The translations under genes and the position numbers were made by a program. Shown here one piece after another: positions 18,579 through 26,250 of a stretch of 64,000 nucleotides of DNA (positions within the stretch are counted from its first letter, which is position 1; each line of letters starts with the position of its first letter). This stretch comes from Pseudomonas sp. ABC1 (GTDB taxonomy: Bacteria; Pseudomonadota; Gammaproteobacteria; Pseudomonadales; Pseudomonadaceae). The notes under the pieces are model-generated. The model had not been told where the DNA came from. It saw only the letters and a program-made list of their open reading frames with translations, and did not search any database. The stretch spans positions 1,054,001-1,118,000 of the forward strand of contig NZ_CP058349.1 of NCBI RefSeq assembly GCF_013395055.1. The letters are read 5' to 3'.

Positions 18579-19058
18579 TCAGTTGACGCGGAATCGACGG
18601 CGAAGTCCCTGCAGGGCAATGTAGACCCAAGGCCACAGCAATGCGCTGATCGGCACCGGAACCAGGAACAACAGCGTGGGCGGATGGTTACCCGTCAGCG
18701 TCCGCAACCAGAGCTGTACCAACTGGGCAAGCCCGAAAATCACCAGCAGGACCATGCTCTGCTGCCACAGGGGAAACATTTGCAGCCGCTGTTGCAGGCT
18801 CAGGACCAGGAAGGCGATCAGCACCAGCGGCAAACCGTTCTGCCCAAGCAGCGTCCCCGTCAGCACATCCAGCGCCAGCCCCAGGCAGAAGGCCACGGTC
18901 ATGCCGCCACGGTGCGGCAGGGCCAGCGCCCAGAAAGCCACCACCATGCCCAGCCAGAGCGGACGGCCGAGGGCCATGCCCTCCGGCATCGGTACGATGC
19001 TCAGCATCAATGCCAGCGCCCAGCTCAGCCAGATGACCCAACTGTTTCGCGAAGTCAT
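18579..19058 (-). CDS. mreD: Rod shape-determining protein MreD
   Basis: A 159-residue integral membrane protein with about five hydrophobic helices, part of the MreBCD elongasome that directs side-wall peptidoglycan synthesis. The ATG overlaps the mreC stop (ATGA arrangement), indicating translational coupling. The conserved LGLALDVLTGTLLGQNGL segment is present. A 274-base gap without a recognisable gene separates it from the PEGA protein. Confidence 0.95.
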   Translation of the reverse strand: MTSRNSWVIWLSWALALMLSIVPMPEGMALGRPLWLGMVVAFWALALPHRGGMTVAFCLGLALDVLTGTLLGQNGLPLVLIAFLVLSLQQRLQMFPLWQQSMVLLVIFGLAQLVQLWLRTLTGNHPPTLLFLVPVPISALLWPWVYIALQGLRRRFRVN

Positions 19059-19999
19059 TGTGCGGTCTCCTGCGTCGGCTCAGGCGCTGGAGCCGTCTCG
19101 GCGGCCGGGGTTTCCTCAACCTGACGATCAGCATCCAGTTGCGCCTCGGCGGCCGCATTGGCTCGCTCTTCCGGGCTTCTGGAATCACTGAAGACCAACA
19201 GCAGGTAGCGGCTCCGATTGAGCATGGCGGTCGGCGCGGCACGCACGATGGCGAACGGCTGACCGGAGCCATGAATCACCTCGGTCACCTGGGCCACCGG
19301 GTAGCCGGCAGGAAAACGCTGGCCCAGCCCGGAGCTGACCAGCAGATCACCAACCTTTATATCCGCCGTCTCTGCGACGTGGCGCAACTCCAGGTAGTCG
19401 GAATTCCCGGTGCCGGCGGCGATCGCCCGCAACCCATTGCGATTGACCTGCACCGGGATGCTGTGGGTCACGTCGGTGATCAACAGGACGCGCGACGCAT
19501 AGGGCATCACTTCCACGACTTGCCCCATCAGGCCGCTGGCATCGAGCACCGGCTGGCCGACGAACACGCCGTCCTTCGCACCCCGGTCGATCAGGATGCG
19601 ATGGGTGAAGGGATTGGGGTCGACGCCGATAAGCTCGCCGGCGATGACGCGATCATCGACCAGGGCCGAAGAGTTGAGCAGTTCGCGCAGGCGTACATTC
19701 TGCTCGGTCAGGGTCGCCAGTTTCTGCAGGCGGCGCTGCATCAGCAACAGCTCGGCCTTGAGCTTCTGGTTCTCGGCCAACAGGCTGCTGCTGGAGGTGA
19801 TCTGCTGCGTCGCACCTTCCCAGACACGCACCGGCAAGTCGGCCAGCCAGTAGAACGGCGTCAGCACCATGCCCATGTGGCTGCGCACGCTTTTCAGCGT
19901 GTCCATGCGCGCGTCCACCACCATCAAGGCGACACTCAGCACGGCGAACACCAGAAGGCGTACACCGGGCGAAGTCTTCTTGGCGAATAGTGGTTTGAT
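19055..19999 (-). CDS. mreC: Rod shape-determining protein MreC, apparent AUC start
   Basis: Bitopic membrane protein, 314 residues as drawn: a short cytoplasmic tail, one membrane helix (about residues 14-32), a periplasmic coiled coil and two beta-barrel-like domains, ending in a Pro/Ala/Glu-rich tail. The conserved N-terminus IKPLFAK is encoded in frame, but the codon before it is GCC and an in-frame TGA lies eight codons further upstream. No ATG, GTG or TTG exists in between. GAGGAG sits six bases before the ATC codon at 19999, which suggests initiation at AUC. The first conventional start (GTG at 19951) would remove 16 residues and cut into the membrane helix. Confidence 0.85.
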   Translation of the reverse strand: MKPLFAKKTSPGVRLLVFAVLSVALMVVDARMDTLKSVRSHMGMVLTPFYWLADLPVRVWEGATQQITSSSSLLAENQKLKAELLLMQRRLQKLATLTEQNVRLRELLNSSALVDDRVIAGELIGVDPNPFTHRILIDRGAKDGVFVGQPVLDASGLMGQVVEVMPYASRVLLITDVTHSIPVQVNRNGLRAIAAGTGNSDYLELRHVAETADIKVGDLLVSSGLGQRFPAGYPVAQVTEVIHGSGQPFAIVRAAPTAMLNRSRYLLLVFSDSRSPEERANAAAEAQLDADRQVEETPAAETAPAPEPTQETAQ

Positions 20000-20088
20000 G
20001 GCCGGCTCCTCAGGGAGGCAACGTCAGGCGACAGGCCGCGCTCCACCGACCGGCACAAGCGATCGGAACACGGCCCGCGACGAGCGAA

Positions 20089-21126
20089 TCACTCCGTGGA
20101 CAACAGGTCCATGGCATGGCGATCCATCATCTCCAGTGCCTTGCCGCCGCCACGGGCGACGCAGGTCAGGGGCTCTTCGGCGACGATCACCGGCAGGCCG
20201 GTTTCCTGGGACAGCAATTTGTCCAGGTCGCGCAGCAGGGCGCCACCGCCAGTCAGCACCAGGCCACGCTCGGCGATGTCGGAGGCCAGCTCGGGCGGCG
20301 ACTGCTCCAGAGCGCTCTTGACCGCTTGCACGATGGTCGCCAGCGACTCTTGCAGGGCCTCGAGTACTTCGTTGGAGTTGAGCGTGAAGCTGCGCGGCAC
20401 GCCCTCGGCCAGGTTACGGCCGCGAACGTCGACTTCGCGCACTTCGTTGCAAGGGAAGGCGGTGCCGATTTCCTGCTTGATGCGCTCGGCGGTGGACTCG
20501 CCGATCAGGCTGCCGTAGTTACGGCGCACATAGGTGACGATGGCTTCGTCGAAGCGATCGCCGCCGACCCGTACGGATTCGGCATAGACCACGCCATTGA
20601 GGGAGATCAGCGCGATCTCGGTGGTACCGCCACCGATGTCGACCACCATCGAACCCCGTGCCTCGTCCACCGGCAGGCCGGCACCAATGGCTGCGGCCAT
20701 CGGTTCTTCGATCAGGAAGACTTCACGCGCACCGGCACCCAGCGCGGATTCGCGGATGGCGCGGCGCTCGACCTGGGTCGATTTGCAGGGCACGCAGATC
20801 AATACGCGCGGGGACGGTTGCAGGAAGCTGTTTTCGTGAACCTTGTTGATGAAGTACTGCAGCATCTTTTCACAGACGCTGAAGTCGGCGATCACGCCGT
20901 CCTTCATCGGGCGGATGGCATTGATGTTGCCGGGTGTACGACCCAGCATGCGCTTGGCGTCGGTCCCGACGGCCACTACGCTTTTCTGGTTGCCATGACT
21001 ACGAATGGCGACGACGGAAGGTTCATCCAGAACGATGCCACGATCGCGCACATAAATAAGGGTATTGGCAGTGCCCAGGTCGATCGAAAGATCACTGGAA
21101 AACATGCCACGCAGTTTCTTGAACAT
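20089..21126 (-). CDS. mreB: Rod shape-determining protein MreB
   Basis: Actin-like ATPase of 345 residues that forms filaments under the inner membrane and positions the peptidoglycan elongation machinery. The N-terminus MFKKLRGMFSSDLSIDLGTAN, the phosphate loops DIGGGTTE and GLVLTGGGALL, and the full C-terminus are present. The ATG at 21126 gives the invariant family start. It is first in mreBCD, with an 89-base gap before mreC. The gat genes usually found upstream in Pseudomonas are not here; an ABC transporter operon diverges instead. Confidence 0.98.
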   Translation of the reverse strand: MFKKLRGMFSSDLSIDLGTANTLIYVRDRGIVLDEPSVVAIRSHGNQKSVVAVGTDAKRMLGRTPGNINAIRPMKDGVIADFSVCEKMLQYFINKVHENSFLQPSPRVLICVPCKSTQVERRAIRESALGAGAREVFLIEEPMAAAIGAGLPVDEARGSMVVDIGGGTTEIALISLNGVVYAESVRVGGDRFDEAIVTYVRRNYGSLIGESTAERIKQEIGTAFPCNEVREVDVRGRNLAEGVPRSFTLNSNEVLEALQESLATIVQAVKSALEQSPPELASDIAERGLVLTGGGALLRDLDKLLSQETGLPVIVAEEPLTCVARGGGKALEMMDRHAMDLLSTE

Positions 21127-21451
21127 AGGGAAGGGCCCTGAGGCGAACGCGTGGGAAGAAAATGGCGCAAACAAGGCGCGGATAAAAAAGTGGCGCAAAC
21201 TCTAACAACCGTCCGCGCATAGGGCAACAGGACGATCACGCGATGACCCCAATCACACGGTAAAGTGCCCAGTGGCTCACGACCGTTTCGGCGCGAATCA
21301 TGCCGACGCTCCAGGCGCAGCCCCCGCGCATTCCGTTTCTTGAGCATGATATTGATAATTGTCATGCCGGCCCCAGGCGGCGGCAGATACACTCCCCGGC
21401 GAATCCAATATCGCCAGGAGCCGCCATGCCATCTTGCGAGGGCCACAACCG
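21127..21451. promoter_or_regulatory. Divergent mreB / ABC-nnrS promoter region
   Basis: A 325-base non-coding stretch carrying the mreB promoter on one strand and the ABC-nnrS promoter on the other. Besides the FNR/Dnr-type box annotated separately, it holds AGGAG at 21416-21420, which serves a 12-codon open frame at 21426-21464 that overlaps the start of the substrate-binding protein out of frame. No other gene is seen. Confidence 0.5.
21352..21365 (+). promoter_or_regulatory. FNR/Anr/Dnr-type box upstream of the ABC-nnrS operon
   Basis: TTGATAATTGTCAT matches TTGAT-N4-(A/G)TCAA at nine of ten fixed positions. A -10-like TACACT at 21388-21393 is centred 32 bases downstream, the spacing expected for a class II FNR-dependent promoter (site at -41.5). 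The downstream operon contains nnrS and a Dnr-like gene, which fits nitric-oxide or oxygen-limited control. The overlapping 19 bases 21348-21366 also match the Fur consensus at 14 of 19 positions, so iron control is an alternative. Confidence 0.55.
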
Positions 21452-22492
21452 ATGCCCGGCCTGACACGCCATCTGCTGCCGGCACTGCTCCTGGTCGCCA
21501 CCACGCTCTCACTTTTCGCGCATGCAAGCGTGACGGCGGCCCAGGGGTCCGCACCGCCGATACGCGAACGCCTGGTGCTGGCCGGGCCGCCCGCTCCCGT
21601 GTCCTATGCGCTGCTGCATATGCTGGAAAGCGGTGCACTGAGTGACCTGGCGCGCGACGTCAGCTTCGTCCAGTGGAGCAATCCCGACCAGTTGCGCGCC
21701 CTCGTGGTACAGGGCCAGGCTGATTTCATCGCCGTCCCGACCAATGTCGCCGCCAACCTTTATAACCGTGGCGCGGATATCCGCCTGCTGAACGTGTCGA
21801 CCTGGGGCGCGCTCTGGATCGTGTCGCGCAACCCCGGCCCGCTGACCCTGGCGGATTTCCGTGGCGAGGAGATCGCCATCCCCTTCCGCGCCGACATGCC
21901 CGACATCGTCTTCGGCACCCTGGCCGAGCGCCAGGGACTGGACCCGCTCAAGGACTTTCGCCTGCGCTACACCGCCACACCGATGGACGCCCTGCAACTG
22001 TTGCTGATGCGTCGCGTCGACCACGCCCTGTTGACGGAGCCGGCGGTTTCCATGGTGCTGCGCAAGACCGGTTCCTTCCCGGTGTCTCTGGTCGCCCCGG
22101 AACTCTTCCGCAGCGTCGACATGCAGGCACAGTGGGGACAACTGCTCGGAGGCCCGGCCCGCATCCCCCAGGCCGGCCTGGCCGTGCTCGGCAAGAACCG
22201 GGATGACGCGCGCCTGGTCGAACGCCTGGAGACTGCCTACGCCCACTCGAATGCCTGGTGCAACGAGCATCCGCAGTCTTGTGGTGAACTCGTCGCCCGC
22301 CATATCAAGCTGCTCGATGCCGTGGCCGTCGCCGACTCCCTGCAGACACTGCCCAGGCACCACGCCAGTGCCGCCCAGGCCAGGGAAGAACTGGAGTCAT
22401 TCTTCCGTATCCTGTTGCAGAGGCAACCGCAAACCCTGGGCGGCAAACTGCCCGATGCCGCTTTCTATGGGGGAGCTGCCGCTCCGCAATAG
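21452..22492 (+). CDS. ABC transporter substrate-binding protein (SsuA/NMT1-like)
   Basis: Periplasmic binding protein of 346 residues with a signal peptide (about 1-29, LLPALLLVATTLSLFAHASVTAA). It has the two-lobed NMT1/SsuA-type fold signals: an N-terminal beta strand (RLVLAGPPAPVSY), then VQGQADFIAVPTNVAANLY and the GEEIAIPF segment. It is the first gene of an operon with its permease (next base after the stop) and ATPase. The sulfonate/taurine-like type gives no certain substrate; linkage to nnrS suggests a role under denitrifying or NO-stress conditions. GAGGG nine bases upstream supports the ATG; longer in-frame starts are unlikely. Confidence 0.85.
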   Translation: MPGLTRHLLPALLLVATTLSLFAHASVTAAQGSAPPIRERLVLAGPPAPVSYALLHMLESGALSDLARDVSFVQWSNPDQLRALVVQGQADFIAVPTNVAANLYNRGADIRLLNVSTWGALWIVSRNPGPLTLADFRGEEIAIPFRADMPDIVFGTLAERQGLDPLKDFRLRYTATPMDALQLLLMRRVDHALLTEPAVSMVLRKTGSFPVSLVAPELFRSVDMQAQWGQLLGGPARIPQAGLAVLGKNRDDARLVERLETAYAHSNAWCNEHPQSCGELVARHIKLLDAVAVADSLQTLPRHHASAAQAREELESFFRILLQRQPQTLGGKLPDAAFYGGAAAPQ

Positions 22493-23284
22493 ATGAAATA
22501 CATCCTGCACGCACTACGCCATACGCTGAGCTACCTGTGGAGTGGCTGGGGCGCCATTGCCAGCTTGTTGCTGTTCTGCGCCGCCTGGGAACTGGCCGGG
22601 CAGGTCTACGGCCCACTGGTGCTGCCCGGCCCACTGGCGACCCTGGAACGCCTGCTGGCGATGTTCCAGGCCGGCATCGCCCAGCCGCAACTGGTCATTT
22701 CCACGCGCCGCACGCTGTATGGCCTCGGCGCTGCATTACTGATCGGCAGCGCCCTGGGGTTGCTGGCCGGGCGCTCGCTGACGGCGGCCATGCTGTCGCG
22801 CCCGCTGGTCACGTTGCTGCTGGGCATGCCGCCGATCGCCTGGCTGGTACTGGCCATGCTCTGGTTCGGCCTGGGCGATGCCACGCCGGTGTTCACCGTG
22901 TTCATCGCCTGCTTTCCCATCGTCTTCGCCGGCGCCATGCAGGGCACGCGCACCCTGGACAACCAGTTGAAAAAGGTCGCCACCGCCTACCGTCTGCCCT
23001 GGCACATGATGCTGACCGACCTGTACGTTCCCCATGTCATGTCCTACCTGTTCCCGGCCTGGATCACCGCCCTGGGCACGTCCTGGAAAGTCGTGGTGAT
23101 GGCTGAACTGCTGAGCACCAACGACGGTGTCGGCGCGGCGCTGGCGACCTCCCGCGCACAACTGGACACCGCCACTTCGCTGGCCTGGATCCTGGCAGTG
23201 CTCGGCCTGCTGCTGGCGGCCGAATACCTGTTCCTCGAGCCGCTGAAGCGCCGCGTGGAACGCTGGCGCACGGAGGCCGAATGA
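22493..23284 (+). CDS. ABC transporter permease (SsuC/TauC-like)
   Basis: A 263-residue inner-membrane permease with about six hydrophobic segments. The EAA-like loop after the TM3-4 region includes ALGTSWKVVVMAELLSTNDGVG, typical of the SsuC/TauC/NrtB group. The ATG directly follows the binding-protein stop, and its own stop overlaps the ATPase start by four bases, so the three are translationally linked. Confidence 0.92.
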   Translation: MKYILHALRHTLSYLWSGWGAIASLLLFCAAWELAGQVYGPLVLPGPLATLERLLAMFQAGIAQPQLVISTRRTLYGLGAALLIGSALGLLAGRSLTAAMLSRPLVTLLLGMPPIAWLVLAMLWFGLGDATPVFTVFIACFPIVFAGAMQGTRTLDNQLKKVATAYRLPWHMMLTDLYVPHVMSYLFPAWITALGTSWKVVVMAELLSTNDGVGAALATSRAQLDTATSLAWILAVLGLLLAAEYLFLEPLKRRVERWRTEAE

Positions 23285-24069
23285 ACGCCCTGCACCTTCG
23301 CCACCTTTATCACAGCTACGGCCCTACGGAGGTGCTGGCCGATGTCGGCCTCGACCTCTACAGCGGAGAGACCCTCGCCCTGGTCGGCCCCTCCGGCTGC
23401 GGCAAGAGCACCTTGCTGCACGTGATTGCGGGGCTGATCACCCCCACGGAAGTGCTTATGCAATGCGACTTCCGCGGCATCGGCTGCGTCTTCCAGCAAC
23501 CCAGCCTTATGCCCTGGATGAATGCCTCGGACAATATCGCCCTGGGCCTGAAGGCACTCGGCGTGCCCCGAGCAGCACGGCGCAAGCAGGCCGCCAGCAT
23601 CGCCGCACGCCTGGGACTGGCTGAGGACGACCTGGACAAATATCCCCACGAGCTTTCCGGCGGCATGCAGAGCCGCGTGTCCCTGGCCCGCGCCCTGGCC
23701 GTTTCGCCCGACCTGCTACTGCTCGACGAGCCCTTCTCCGCCCTCGACATCGGCCTCAAGCTCGAACTCTACGGCCTGCTGCGCGAGCAAGTGGCGCAAC
23801 GCGGCTGCGCGGTGCTGATGATCACCCATGACATCATGGAGGCCGTGCGCCTGGCGGACCGCATCCTGCTGATGGTGCCCTCGCCCGGTCGCCTGGTGCA
23901 TGAGTTCACCCTCGACCTGCCACAGTCCGAGCGCAGCGAAAGCTGGGTCCACAAGATCACCGGAGAGTTGATGGAAAGCCGGGAAATACGTATCGGCTTC
24001 GGCCTGGAGCCTGGCACGCTGGAGGCGCCACCCTCCAGTCACCCACGGCACACCGGGTGCCAGGCATGA
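23281..24069 (+). CDS. ABC transporter ATP-binding protein (SsuB/TauB-like)
   Basis: Cytoplasmic ATPase of 262 residues energising the preceding permease. Walker A GPSGCGKST, Q-loop CVFQQPSLMPW, signature LSGGMQ, Walker B LLLLDEPFSALD and the switch His in MITHD are all present. The signature reads LSGGMQSRVSLARAL, the form seen in the nitrate/sulfonate/taurine importer group. A C-terminal extension of about 20 residues is not part of the core fold. It overlaps nnrS by four bases. Confidence 0.93.
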   Translation: MNALHLRHLYHSYGPTEVLADVGLDLYSGETLALVGPSGCGKSTLLHVIAGLITPTEVLMQCDFRGIGCVFQQPSLMPWMNASDNIALGLKALGVPRAARRKQAASIAARLGLAEDDLDKYPHELSGGMQSRVSLARALAVSPDLLLLDEPFSALDIGLKLELYGLLREQVAQRGCAVLMITHDIMEAVRLADRILLMVPSPGRLVHEFTLDLPQSERSESWVHKITGELMESREIRIGFGLEPGTLEAPPSSHPRHTGCQA

Positions 24070-25304
24070 AGCCGCTTGCGCTCTTTTTGTCCTGCGGCTT
24101 TCGCCCGTTCTTCCTGCTGACCGCGAGCAGCGCCGCACTGTTCATGCTGATCTGGCTGATGATCCTCGGCGGCTGGCTGCCCGGCTGGAATCCCCCTGGC
24201 GGCAGCCTGCTCTGGCATGCCCATGAACTGCTGTTCGGCTTCGCCGCCGCGGCCACCGCCGGCTTCGCCCTGACGGCGGTGCCGGAGTTCACCAACACGC
24301 CACAGATCAGCGGCAAACCACTGCTGCCGCTGATCGTACTCTGGCTGCTGGCGCGCCTCGGCTACCTGCTCGCGCCGCTGTGGCCGGAGCTGCTTGGACT
24401 CTGGCCAGTAGCCCTGTGCAACCTGGCATTCTGGCTGGCCCTGCTGCGCCTGATCGCTCCACGCCTCTGGCGGGACTCCGGCCGCCGGCATATCAGCTTC
24501 GCCTGGATCATCGCCACGCTGGCGGGGCTGCAAGTGGGGTTCTTCATCTCGCACGCTATGGCCGGCAATGCCATGGACTGGCTGCGCGCCACCACCGGCG
24601 CGGTGATGATCCTCATCATCATCGCCACCAGCCGTATCTCCATGAGCGTACTCAACGGCCAGGTCGAGGAAGGCCTTCCGGGTAATACGGCACCCGGCAC
24701 CCGCTACCTGGCACGCCCGCCCCGGCGCAACCTGGCGATCTTCTGCATCGTCCTTTGCGGCCTCGCCGAACTGGTATACGGGCCTGGCGGCATCACCGGC
24801 TGGACCGCACTGGCAGTCGCCGCCGCCATGTTCAACCTGCTCAACGACTGGCACATCGGTCGCCCGCTGTTCACCCGCTGGGCCTTGATGATGTACGCCA
24901 GCTACTGGCTGATCGGGCTGGGCTACGCAGCCATGGGGCTGGCCTGGCTGACGGGCGGCTTCAGCCCTTCGGCCGGGCGCCACCTGCTGACCAGCGGCGC
25001 AATGGCACTGTCGATCTTCGCCGTGATGAATATCGCCGGGCGTATCCACAACGGTAACTGGCTCGACCGGCGTCTCTGGCTACCCGCCTGCGCCATCGTT
25101 CTCTGCATGGCCGCCCTGCTGCGACTGCTGGCCAGCCTGCCGTCGTGGGGCACGGTCGCACCAACGCTGCTATCGCTCTCGGGGCTGCTCTGGGCCGCGT
25201 GCTTCGCGGTCTACTGCGGCTACAACTGGATTCGCCTGAGCAGCCCTCGGGAGGATGGCCAGGACGGCTGCGCGACACCCAGGGAGCAAGGCAAGCAACA
25301 CTGA
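24066..25304 (+). CDS. nnrS: NnrS family heme/copper membrane protein
   Basis: A 412-residue protein with roughly 12 hydrophobic segments and the N-terminal signatures GFRPFFLL and WHAHELLFGFAAAATAGF. Conserved histidines lie in WHAHE and in FFISHA. NnrS proteins protect against nitric oxide and related nitrosative stress, and are often controlled by NO-responsive FNR-type regulators (family knowledge). The ATG at 24066 overlaps the ATPase stop (ATGA), so it belongs to the ABC operon; a GTG nine bases upstream is less likely. Confidence 0.92.
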   Translation: MKPLALFLSCGFRPFFLLTASSAALFMLIWLMILGGWLPGWNPPGGSLLWHAHELLFGFAAAATAGFALTAVPEFTNTPQISGKPLLPLIVLWLLARLGYLLAPLWPELLGLWPVALCNLAFWLALLRLIAPRLWRDSGRRHISFAWIIATLAGLQVGFFISHAMAGNAMDWLRATTGAVMILIIIATSRISMSVLNGQVEEGLPGNTAPGTRYLARPPRRNLAIFCIVLCGLAELVYGPGGITGWTALAVAAAMFNLLNDWHIGRPLFTRWALMMYASYWLIGLGYAAMGLAWLTGGFSPSAGRHLLTSGAMALSIFAVMNIAGRIHNGNWLDRRLWLPACAIVLCMAALLRLLASLPSWGTVAPTLLSLSGLLWAACFAVYCGYNWIRLSSPREDGQDGCATPREQGKQH

Positions 25305-25317
25305 ATGCAGGCTGGGT

Positions 25318-26100
25318 TCAGCCCTTGCCCAGCGCCTGCCTGGCATAGTTGCAGCAGTCGAACAGGCTGCTGCCAAGGTGATCCATCGCCGTTGTGCCTT
25401 CGAACGTCATGTCCGGCGCCGGCAACCCCACCTCCTGGCACAAACCATCGGCGTCCAGCAGCACCAGCTCTGGCGGACGCCCACCAATGAAACCGGCGCG
25501 CCTGAAGGCGCTCAACTGGCGGGAGAAAGTTTCCGGCGTAATGTTCAACTGGCGCGCCAGCACACCGTGGCTTGCCGGCAAGGCCAGCCACGCGCTGCGC
25601 TGTTGCAGGTAGAGGTCCATCAGGTACGCCACCAGTCGCTGGGCGGAGTTGCCGATGGTGAGCAGGTCGATACGGTTGAGCGACTGGGAAATCCGCGTCG
25701 CCATGCCCTCCAGCATCGCGATGCTGAAATCCGGGGATACGCGGCACAACTCCAGCAGCCGCGCACGCGGCAGGCGGTAGATCGAACAGTCGCTGCCAGC
25801 CCGCGCCGACAGAGGGTAGCGACAAGGCTCGGCGAACATCGCCGTCTCCGCCAGCAGGTCGCCCGCCTCCATGCTGCGAAAGACCTTCTGCTCCCCCGTG
25901 TAGCTGGGGCGGTACAGCACCACGCTGCCCGCCTGCAGCAGGAAGAAATAAGCCGCCTTGTCGCCCATGCGGAACAGATGCTGGCCGCTTTCCAGACGCA
26001 CCAGCGAAGCGCCCTCTGCCAGCACTTGCAGCTTGTCCTTCCCGACCCTGGCGAAAATCGAAGAGCCGGCAAGCATCTGAATCAGACCTGGAGTTTTCAT
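25318..26100 (-). CDS. Crp/Fnr family regulator, Dnr-like
   Basis: A 260-residue transcription factor. An N-terminal cyclic-nucleotide-binding-like sensor domain (about 10-125) has no four-cysteine cluster, so it is not an oxygen-sensing Anr/FNR. A dimerisation helix and a C-terminal winged helix follow, with recognition helix ITPETFSRQLSAF: the E..SR pattern of FNR/Dnr proteins that read TTGAT. This makes it a likely heme- or NO-type sensor of the Dnr group. The C-terminus has an unusual extra tail of about 40 residues ending CCNYARQALGKG. It converges on nnrS and probably binds the box at 21352 (inference). Confidence 0.9.
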   Translation of the reverse strand: MKTPGLIQMLAGSSIFARVGKDKLQVLAEGASLVRLESGQHLFRMGDKAAYFFLLQAGSVVLYRPSYTGEQKVFRSMEAGDLLAETAMFAEPCRYPLSARAGSDCSIYRLPRARLLELCRVSPDFSIAMLEGMATRISQSLNRIDLLTIGNSAQRLVAYLMDLYLQQRSAWLALPASHGVLARQLNITPETFSRQLSAFRRAGFIGGRPPELVLLDADGLCQEVGLPAPDMTFEGTTAMDHLGSSLFDCCNYARQALGKG

Positions 26101-26250
26101 TGGGCGCTTGTCTCAAAGGTACGCTTTTCCGAAAGAGTCGCTTCCATCCCCCACGACTCAGTGAAATGCCTCAGCCAGAGATGAGAAATAGTATCGAATG
26201 AAAAATACTAGCACCCGATTCCATCACATCGCCATCGCTCCCGGCTGAAA

